Part shown: positions 55,766-64,000 of the stretch, piece by piece
Layout: each line of letters begins with the position of its first letter
Position numbering within the stretch: position 1 is the stretch's first letter
NCBI GenBank assembly: GCA_016648135.1
Contig: JADDOH010003931.1
Location: 1-64,000 of the forward strand
Source of the DNA: Agrypnia vestita
Lineage: Eukaryota > Arthropoda > Insecta > Trichoptera > Phryganeidae
Length of the DNA stretch: 64,000 nt
Direction of reading: 5' to 3'
Program-made: the position numbers and the translations under genes
Notes under the pieces: model-generated
The model's database searches: none
Told to the model about the DNA's origin: nothing
The model's input: the letters and a program-made list of their open reading frames with translations, nothing else

Positions 55766-55773
55766 TGTTGGAC

Positions 55774-55805
55774 CTGACGAAAAGGCGGATACGTCTCGAA
55801 ACCGG
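55774..55805 (+). ncRNA. Hammerhead-like motif (CTGACGA - hairpin - GAAAC)
   Basis: CTGACGA (55774-55780) is followed by a hairpin pairing AGGCG with CGTCT around GATA, then CGAAACCGGT. As at 13847 the core T is C. Confidence 0.4.
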
Positions 55806-55846
55806 TAGATCTAAAATCTGGCATTGGTTTATACTAATTTAACTAA

Positions 55847-56348
55847 GGCCCGGTTGCGTCATCTAAAGTAAAGGTAAAAAAAGTTACTCGAATAACTTTT
55901 AAAGTTACTCAAGTAACCTTTTTTACTAAAACGGGTTGCGCCATCCATGGTAAAAAATATTTTACTCTCCGAAGTACATACATGAGTAACTTTTTTTTGT
56001 TCTCCTAAAGGTAAAAACGTTGGTAAAAAAAAATGGCCGTCACAACTGATTTGAAAATGTGACATTTGTTCATATGTGTACTTGTCATTTGAATTTTTTC
56101 ACTGTCATTGTCGTATCGTAATTTGTAAACATTAAAATAAATCTTTTAATTGTTGTAAATTCCACAGACAAATGCGGGATTTGAGGTTTATTCCACTTGG
56201 CACCCTATTAGCCTTATTATTGGTTTGACGGTGGTAAAAGAGACGTTTGTGCAACCCGAAATCGAGTTTACTCTCAGCTGATGGTGAAAAAAGTTACTCG
56301 GGTTAATTTTACTCGAGTAAAATTTACTTCAGATGGCGCAACCGGGCC
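55847..56348. mobile_element. PIF/Harbinger-type MITE
   Basis: GGCCCGGTTGCGTCATCT at the left and AGATGGCGCAACCGGGCC at the right are terminal inverted repeats, with TAA at 55844-55846 and 56349-56351 as a 3-bp target duplication, typical of PIF/Harbinger. AAAAAAGTTACTCG recurs several times near both ends. Length is 502 bp, with no transposase. Confidence 0.78.
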
Positions 56349-56384
56349 TAACACTCTATTAGTATTATTGTATTAATCGCTAAA

Positions 56385-56905
56385 TTTGTTGGAATATCAA
56401 CATGTTTCGGGGCCAACAGTCCATTCAATTCCTCAGCTCGATAGACTTCAGTCAGTGATGAATGCTGCGGCGAGGCTTATATTCAAAGTATCAAAGTTCT
56501 CGCGGATATCCTTAATGCTGAAGCAGCTACTTGGCTTCGCCTGCCAGAGCGGACAAATTTCAAACTCTCTCTGGTGGTGTACAAAAGTCTTCAAAGAAAA
56601 GCACCACAATATTAACCGACCTCTGTATCCCGGATAATATCACTGGAAAACGACTCACACTGCGGTCAGGTGGAGACCTGGAGCCACCAAGTTTGTGGAA
56701 CGTGCTTTCAGCTGTGCGGGCCCAGCTATGTGGAATAAGCTGCCTCCAGTACTGCGATCTATGGAGAACCACGAACACTTCAAGAAGAGCCTAAAAACTC
56801 ATTTTTTCGGGATGTCGCACCTGTAAAGCGCCCTTGAAGCGTCTCTTACGCAAAAATGGCGCTATATAAATTAGCATAAACATTACATAACATTAAATGG
56901 AAATA
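56385..56905 (+). pseudogene. L2/CR1-type LINE 3' end, copy 1
   Basis: QLDRLQSVMNAAARLIF and MLKQLLG, then VVYKSLQRKAPQYLTDLCI-like wording in a second frame, and ERAFSCAGPAMWNKLPPVLR with FKKSLKTHFF in a third, form the C-terminal end of an L2/CR1-type ORF2 with two frameshifts, stopping at TAA 56824-56826. The 3' untranslated end contains GGCGCTATATAAATTA, shared with the copy at 59.8 kb. It directly follows the Harbinger MITE. Confidence 0.78.
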
Positions 56906-56909
56906 CGTC

Positions 56910-58360
56910 TACTAACGTTACAAAATAAAATCACGTCGGTAGTTAATGGTTAATTAACTCTCTCCCCTACAAACGAATACACAAAATGCGAGCGAATTAG
57001 ATTTCGAAATGGCGGACATGTGACCGGTGCAGCAATCCCGCGGCCGAATAAAGTATAGTAAGATATTTGGAACAAACTGGGCGATAAACCATTCGTGATT
57101 TGTATTCTCGGTGAAATGGCATTCCCGTCGACAAATGCGGTTGTTAAATGCCCCTGGGTGTGAGCGGCAGAAATGCCAACCCGGTTGGTATCGCGCGCTC
57201 GGGCCGCGCCAGTTATTTCTGTTGCGGACCTGGCGCGGGACAGCGACGTGTTCAGCGATCAACAATTATTGCCGACCGCAACATCAAGCAATGTCCTGCC
57301 CGGCGCGGTAGGACATTGCTTGAATTTCACTGATCGCGAGAAATCGGGTTGAAGTATTTCGACATTGACATATCTTTCATAACCGACTCTTCGTACATCG
57401 TACAGGAGAGGATCTAGATTAAAAAAAGTAAATTTTACAAGTAGGGAGCGAAAACAAGAATGAACCATTTTTAACACGTCCATTGCTACCGTACAGTGTT
57501 TCATATTTAGTAGAGGAGTTATTATCAGTCAATTTTGAATATAAAATGTTCTTTTTACTTTGGGTAAAATGTCAAAAGTAGCATTTTTTAAATATATCTG
57601 ACGTATTTACGTAAATTTAATAACTATGATGGTAGACCCAGACATAAATTAATGCAAGGGCCCAAAATTATTAAAACAATGTACTGTAAAGTAATCTATT
57701 ACACACCGAACTAAAAATTCTAACCGAAGTAAACAAGTAAACTGAAAACAAAATAAATAAAAAGATAATCGAAACACAAGAACATATGATATCCTTATAA
57801 ATGTATATTGTAATCATCATACAACTATCATTCGAGTCACTATTTTGAAAGCTAGGTATTAGTATTAGTCACTAGTTACTAATTTATATTGTTTTTATTG
57901 AGTTTTAATCGTATATAAATCATTACATACGTCTAACTTTTCATCTCCTGAACCTATATACAGGTGTATGTATATACCTTTTTAGGATTTAATCTACTTA
58001 TAATGTATGTAATATATATTATATTTTGTATATTTTCTTTTGGGATTTAATAAATAAATAATGATCGTTTTTGCAAAAACATCGACAATAACATGAAATC
58101 CTAATACACAAATAAAATCATAATTCAATTAATCTTTTGTAAAACGTCGGACTATCAAAACATTAATTATTTCATATAAAAGCCTAACCAGGGTATATTG
58201 ATTTTATCACAAGCTTAATTTTAAATTAAAATCGCACTATACATGGTTGATAGTCATTTAAACATTTAAGCAGTGGCCTAGCTATTAGCTACTGCCTGGG
58301 CAGCTAGGTTTTATCTTAGTTACGAATAAATGAATATATATGTATTTCTTATTTTTTAAA
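56910..58360. other. Gene-free stretch with a GC-rich patch
   Basis: The 57120-57340 patch is GC-rich but its frames lack protein-like composition; it contains the hairpin listed separately. The rest is AT-rich. Confidence 0.35.
57284..57323. other. Perfect 14-bp inverted repeat (GC-rich loop hairpin)
   Basis: TCAAGCAATGTCCT (57284-57297) and AGGACATTGCTTGA (57310-57323) are exact complements with a 12-base GC-rich loop that could pair further (GCC/GGT). No flanking family is known. Confidence 0.6.
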
Positions 58361-58366
58361 ATAAAA

Positions 58367-58660
58367 CTAGCTACAACCCGTCCAAAATGACGGAATATTA
58401 GTTCGCTTCTTTATTAAGCTATATTTATAGCATCTTTTTAGCGGTCCATGGAGAGGCGCCCACAACAACATGCGTTGAGCGGCCGGGTCGGGTTTGCTGG
58501 CCCGGGGTTCAAGCCCCATCTCCGGCCTGTTTTTTAGCCGTAAATTCGAACAAAATTTACACGTTACATGAAGTTACGGGGACAGACAGACAAACGGACA
58601 GACAACGGAAGTATGATGTTATAATTATTATATAATTTCGTGGTGCTATCGAGTATTGTA
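58367..58660 (-). mobile_element. Helitron-like non-autonomous element (family 7), copy 3
   Basis: On the minus strand a perfect 5-bp hairpin CCGTC-ATTTTG-GACGG (58393-58378) is followed by GTTGTAG and CTAG before T, a clear Helitron 3' end. GACAGACAGACAAACGGACA (58570-58590) is the shared inner landmark. It contains a tRNA-like segment not found in the other copies. Confidence 0.6.
58450..58523 (+). other. tRNA-like segment, not a functional tRNA
   Basis: GGAGAG at the start pairs with TCTCC at the end and CGGGGTTCAAGCCCC looks like a T arm with a box B-like word, over a span of 74 bases. No normal D arm or anticodon arm forms, so it is a tRNA relic or a SINE head captured in the Helitron-like element. 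Confidence 0.35.
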
Positions 58661-59225
58661 CCACGTGCCAGTGTATGAGTTTGGCATTGGTTACGAATGC
58701 AGTATACGATAGTTACACGGGAAGTTATTTTTTTCTTTCTGTAATTGAGACGATTGCGCGTAGAATTAACACCTAGTCCGTCAGCTGTTCGCATTCGCAT
58801 GCCGCAGTGATTGCAAATAGTTTAAAAAAATGCTCCGATAAATGCAAAATGATGACAACACGTGTAAAATAAATTGACTTCTCGTTTCATTTGTAGTTTA
58901 ATAAATTATAAATTTCCAGCTATAACGCGTCAAAAATGGGAGACTTTTTATATTTGAAATTCAACTAAACATTAATTAATTTTTAGCTATACAATATTAA
59001 TAAATCGTAACAAAAAAAAAATATTGCGAAATCAATCCAAAATGTAAGCAAATATTTTTATACATTAAAACATTATTTCTATTCTATCTCTATACCTATT
59101 ATATTCAACTCATTTTATTTTCATCAAATTTAGTAAACTCAGTTTATTTTATATTCTTCTGAAGAAGAATAAATTAGTGATTTAAACAAAGTTAATTGTA
59201 TTAATATTTGTCATCATTAGTCATC
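58661..59225. other. AT-rich, gene-free stretch
   Basis: At 58917 the complement of CCAGCTATAACGCGTC resembles a family 7 Helitron end with CTGG, a weak fourth copy. No ORF. Confidence 0.3.
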
Positions 59226-59229
59226 TTTA

Positions 59230-59830
59230 AAACCTTCACTGGCTTAAATGTCCAGAGAGGATTGAATATAAGTTATTCCTCACAACATTCAAGGCTTTTC
59301 ACGACATGGCCCCTCAATACACTACAGACTTCTGCATTCCATTTTCCGTAAACAACAGACAACTAACACCTCGCTCAGTATCGACATCTAATACAAGTAG
59401 ATTGTTTAAAGTAAGTCGCGTCTACAAAAATAATTTCGGTGACCGTGCTTTAATAGTGACTGGACCAAAGTTACAGAATAAACTACCTAATAAACTGAGA
59501 CAAACAACTTTCCACTGTTTAAAAAACAAATAAGCACTCACTTGTTTAGAGAATCATATAGAAACCTATGGAATCGGAGCGTTATAATCCTGCCTGATGT
59601 TTTCCACTCTTATTATGCACTCCGCAAAAATACCCTATTCTTGCTGGCACTCCCAACTATAGTGCTAACCGTTCTATTCTTCTATTTTTTTCATGTCATC
59701 CAGTGGACAAGTAATAGTTAATAAGTTTTTTAGGTAGTAAGTTTTGTAATATTTTTTGTGTGAAGCTCCCTTGAGGTGAGTACTCACGAAAACAGCGCTA
59801 TATAAATGATCCAACTATTAATATTATCAC
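59230..59830 (+). pseudogene. L2/CR1-type LINE 3' end, copy 2
   Basis: LHWLKCPERIEYKLFLTTFK and AFHDMAPQYTTD run on into GDRALIVTGPKLQNKLPNKLR, matching copy 1's C-terminal region in order, and stop at TAA 59531-59533, a premature stop. The 3' end has GCGCTATATAAATG at about 59796. It is a single open frame in this part, hence somewhat better preserved than copy 1. Confidence 0.75.
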
Positions 59831-59839
59831 AAACATAAA

Positions 59840-61740
59840 AATGTCTCTAAAAATATTAATAAATTTATGTGTGACAATGTATTGTGATTAAAATGAAGTA
59901 CGGAAAAAGAGACAACGGGAATCGGAAATCCTGTTTTTTTGTGGTCGTTCCTGCGGTGAGAGCATTTCTAGAGATTAACCTAAATGCTTTGGGAATTTGT
60001 TACACGAGTACGTCATAATCGTATTTCATAATCGCGGTACTTAAGTATGGAAAAATAACTGGCTGATCCCGCTCGGCCAAAAAGAGGGTCATTTTTTAAA
60101 TTCATTGTAGTTGAATGTGTTTTATGTTCTTGATTTCGTTAATTTTTTTAATAAATTTTCTTCATGATAAGGAGTCTTCAAAACCACCACATGGTATATA
60201 AAAGAGATAACAAATAAGCCCAAGTGCTAATTGAGGCAACAACTGATAAAATGGCTAATACGATTAGATAATAACAAAATTTTGTAACTATAGGGTATTC
60301 TTTAGAGGTATAGAACTTTAAAATGAAATAAAACACATAAAAATAGTTGTATTGTCATGTTGTTAGCTTTATCAGATTAGAAACATAGTAAAGATATAGC
60401 TTTAAAGATATAGAAATATAACAGCACTTAGTACTTAAATAGGTGTGATTACGATACCACGATTTTCGAAATAAATTTGCACAATTTGCAAGTTATTATG
60501 GCGTAGGTGTATTCAAAGTGAAATGGCAAATCAAACTGAGCACAAATCCTGTGAAAAAATGAAGTAAAATGAAGCAGAAAAAGTGTTGACAACTCGAAAA
60601 ACAAACCCCAAAAAAGTACCTATCCTATAAACACTAATAACGTAAAATTACCTTTCCAATAAGAGAGATATCATGGCCATTTTTAATGTGTTTTATTTTA
60701 TAAAGTTTTTTTTTTTAAATACTCTAAATTATTTAAAATCTAATAACTGACCACTTCTCAAGGAAAAAATCATCAAATTACAACGCTAAAAAACATGTTT
60801 CTCATTCTATCAGGAACTTAATCAACTTATCACAGATCAATTTTTTTCTTTCTTGCTTATTATAAAATTTTTACATAACTTACTAAAATTTATACTAAAA
60901 TTATAATGAACATTGTAAAAAAATGATCGTTTGTTAAATTGTTTGATTAAATGTATAATAAACTCCCGATCCGGGAGTATATACAGTATATATAATATAA
61001 CCGGTATTATGCACACAAGTACTCGCGTATTTCGTAAAAGATTTTGATCAGAAAAATTAATCTAGAAAATATCGTTAACGAGTAATTTTGAAAAATAGAG
61101 GCTGTTGAAAAAATCTTCAATATTGGACCTAGAGAAAAATGTAAAAAAAAACAAACTTGAACGCGCAGACAAAATTTGTCTAATTCTTATAGCCAGTTCT
61201 CACGCATTATTTTAAAGATTTTCATCTCAAAAATGTCCAATTATAAAGTAAAGTAACAATTGTTTTTTTATAAAAAAAAAAACCACGTTTCGATGCCGAA
61301 TATTCTCAGGCTGTTATAACGGATCATCATTAGCATATTTTTATATATTATATAACACAATGTAAGCAATGAAGAAAATTAACGATAAAGTCGAAGTTAT
61401 TTATATTATTACATCTTATTTGAATTTTAAAAAATCTATGTACCTACAGGACATCTTAACCGCAACTATTTATCTCTTAAAACATTGAGTGATTCTATTT
61501 GTGGGTGAATTAATTAAATAATCGCACGAGATACATGTTAGTGAACATTCTTGTTTCCTGTATCATACCACAAAAATACATTGTTTCATAATTATCTATT
61601 CTTTACGCATTTATGCAATAAACCTACCAGCGTTGCGCAATTATACGTGAATATGTTACCACTAAATGTTTTACAATATTATTAGAATTTTGAAGTTGAT
61701 TAATGCGTCCTCTTGTTTCTCAATTCATTCGTGAAGGGAC
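59840..61740. other. AT-rich, gene-free stretch
   Basis: A short inverted word CTCCCGATCCGGGAG lies at 60963-60977. No ORF or family is recognised. Confidence 0.35.
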
Positions 61741-61749
61741 GATAACATG

Positions 61750-61915
61750 AAGAATCTTTTTTGGGGCAATTTGAAGGACAGACGAGAAAAAGAAGAGCTC
61801 TTCACCCATTGGACCGACAGTGTGGAAAAAGCACTAGGTGCCACGTGGGATGCCAAGAAAAACTGGAAGATCATCACTATTTTCAGTCAAGATATACCGA
61901 AGAGAAAGATAATAT
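61750..61915 (+). pseudogene. Possible LINE C-terminal remnant
   Basis: WTDSVEKALGATWDAKKNWK reads at about 61820-61880. The pattern W-x-D-x-(V/I) with a later W and a W-K is like the end of several LINE ORF2 proteins. It has no other support. Confidence 0.38.
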
Positions 61916-61919
61916 AATT

Positions 61920-63390
61920 TACTCATAATAAATTTATTTTAAATATATTTATATTTATACGGAAAAGAACACCCGACAATAATTAAGAAAATACAAATAA
62001 TGTGAAACATAAAACAAGTCAATTATAGGTTTTCACTGGTAGTTACAAAATATCGTATTCGCGTGGTGTACATACATATGATATAGTATATTGATGAAAC
62101 TATATATAATTGATTTAGTGGAAAATAATAAGATATAGGTATTTTATTTGAAAAATGGATCGGATAGCAATTTCTTATTACCAATAAATTACTGTAAATA
62201 ACTATAATAGGTTTTGTAACCGTTGAAATAAATAAATAAATATAACATAATAATTCCACTCTATAGTCGTCATTCTATAAAGTACGTACACACTTTAAGG
62301 ATCGAAAGGGCTCAACAAAAAAATTTAAAATTCATACATTATACATTTCTCCTGACCAAAATAATAATGACTTTTTAATGACTATTAAAATTTAATGAAG
62401 CTATAATGTAGGAGAACAGTAAGTGATTTAATTTGTCTGCATACAATTAATAATGACTTATTATAATAATGACTAATTAATAATTAACTGACTCTCTTGA
62501 GTTCGCCTATACATAGATTGCACTGTCTAGGCAATCAATGAATCAATTCAGCTCTTTTCATACATTTAAAACTCGAATACTAAATTAATGTAAAATACAA
62601 ATCTATTCATCTTCTATTTTATAGTTTGCCTAAAAATATTAATAATAATTGCATTTATAAATAAAATAAATAAGAACTTTGAAGGAACTGCTAAAAAAAT
62701 ACAGATAACGGATACGAGTAGACGGTCTCATTTAATTTGTTATTCGAAAGTTTATTAAAAACTTGCGCACAAGTATATGCGCGGCTTAATATGCTTATCA
62801 TGTCTTAAGCTCTTGGTATTTATTTGTCTCTTCTGCTGAGATAGGTCGTTGAATAATTCAATTTAGTTGGTTAAAAATGTATCGTGAATATGATATTTTT
62901 ACTTTCGTCGAATTAACGCAGTGGTATTATGACTATAGATGGTATGTTACGTTGTATGGATGTAATAACATAATATGATCAGAGTAATGTGTTGAAATTT
63001 TTTTCAATCTCATGTAAACAAAAAAATCTTGAGCGCCTTTTCAAATTCGATGATTAAGAAGAGGGAAAGAAAAAATTGGAAACATTCGAGTGGTGATAAC
63101 GGAGAAGTATGAAAACTATATATTTCTGACGACAGTGTATGAAAATAAATACATACTAGGCACCAATGAATATTGAATTGTGAACATGAAATTTGAAAGG
63201 GAAAATACTAATAGACAAATTGTGACATGTTCCAGATATGTAATTAAAGATAATATTGAGGAAAGAAAACAGAAAGAATGGTGCCAGCAAAAACTTATCA
63301 ACGAGTATGTTCTTCAATTCGAAATAAAAATAAGTTATCGTCAAATTTTACAAATTGTTACGATAAAAAAATAACAAAAAGGAAAAATCC
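61920..63390. other. AT-rich, gene-free stretch
   Basis: The open frames of 60-80 codons are low-complexity, with no domain, and opposite frames over 63116-63374 are shadows of each other. Nothing recognised. Confidence 0.4.
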
Positions 63391-63404
63391 AGGTGCTTCC
63401 GGGT

Positions 63405-63560
63405 GGTTCTGGAGCGTTCTCGAATAATCAAGAGAAGTTGAAGCAACCCGATGTTTCTGGTCATTGATAAGGGCGCGGAGCGTGGGGTGGCATAGCTTTA
63501 AATAGCTCAACACCGCAAACTAGACAAGTTCAAATCGAGTGATAATTATCGGGTGCGAAC
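63405..63560 (+). promoter_or_regulatory. Promoter-like cluster with heat-shock-element dimer
   Basis: GCGTTCTCGAATAA (63414-63427) contains TTCnnGAA, a two-unit heat-shock element, with GGTTCTGGA just upstream. About 75 bases downstream, CTTTAAATAG (63497-63506) is TATA-like and CAAGTTCAAATCGAGTGA follows. No ORF follows in the window; the repeat family 2 layout is only loosely similar. Confidence 0.4.
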
Positions 63561-63844
63561 ATTCTAGTGACTTCTAATGTACAAAAAAGTTTTGTCAATT
63601 ATTTCCAAATATAGTTGATAATTTAACAAAGTGTTTACTTGAAATCAATAGCTGGCATACGTGATATGTGATGATTGAATATCACTTCCATAAATGGATA
63701 GATACTAGATAGTAGGTCAAGTTGTTAATGTTAACTGGATATATAAATAATGTTTTTATATGTACCTGTATTCTAAGAACACAATTACTGAATTTTTTCC
63801 ACAGAGGGATAGTCATTAATAAATTTAGACAAATTATAGAAATC

Positions 63845-63990
63845 AGGTGTTCTTAAGTGGAATCGTTGAACGTTGCATTGTGTGAAGTGATCACTTAAAC
63901 AAGTTTATACAGTTCGTAAGCCTCCTGGCCATGGTAAAAAGACTTGTATACATGTTTCCCATATAATTAGCTTCGTCTCTTTTGTTGGTC
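63845..63990. mobile_element. MITE family 5, one end
   Basis: GCATTGTGTGAAGTGATCACTTAAAC, CAGTTCGTAAGCC, GTATACATGTTTCCCATATAA and TTAGCTTCGTCTC are the ordered right-arm landmarks of family 5. The left arm was not found. Confidence 0.55.
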
Positions 63991-64000
63991 TTGTGGTTAG

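Overview
This is a repeat-dense, AT-rich stretch of nuclear DNA from an animal, most likely an insect. The support is four direct copies of the arthropod-type telomere motif TTAGG inside a SINE, an R1-clade retrotransposon, and the mix of RTE-, L2- and Penelope-type retroelements with piggyBac-, hAT-, pogo- and Harbinger-like DNA elements. The 3' tail and wording of the RTE-type LINE copies recall moth and butterfly genomes, but this is an impression from memory and the order is not established. No bacterial-style gene, operon or CRISPR array is present.

Layout. 1-3.96 kb: an R1-clade non-LTR retrotransposon on the minus strand; its endonuclease/reverse-transcriptase ORF is open to the window edge and its gag-like ORF carries one frameshift. 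4.4-4.6 kb: a GC-rich 183-bp internal exon on the minus strand, the only convincing host coding sequence, so much of the window may be intron or flank of that gene. 5.15-7.15 kb: two Penelope-like elements fused head to head. 7.2-30 kb: AT-rich DNA with SINEs, decayed LINE fragments, MITEs, foldback repeats and a Helitron-like 3' end. 30.8-36 kb: a pogo-like element nested in a MITE, CTCF-like tandem units, an LTR-like repeat with a heat-shock-type promoter, a SINE with TTAGG repeats, and a 150-180 bp minisatellite. 39.3-42.6 kb: a hAT-like element carrying an inserted RTE-type LINE. 43.7-46.5 kb: a LINE remnant split by a SINE, then a piggyBac remnant with TTAA target duplications. 46.9-50.5 kb: Helitron-like ends, a hAT MITE carrying an 830-bp near-perfect palindrome, and a foldback with a hammerhead-like core. 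52-64 kb: LINE fragments, a Harbinger-type MITE, two L2-like 3' ends, and a promoter-like cluster.

Two themes cut across the window. First, nesting: at least five cases in which one mobile element interrupts another allow relative dating. Second, a short motif, CTGA(T/C/A)GA, then a hairpin, then GAAAC, recurs at eight places. Two of these are the 3' ends of the Penelope copies, where hammerhead ribozymes are known, and two lie in foldback repeats. This dispersed, possibly catalytic motif is the most unusual signal here.
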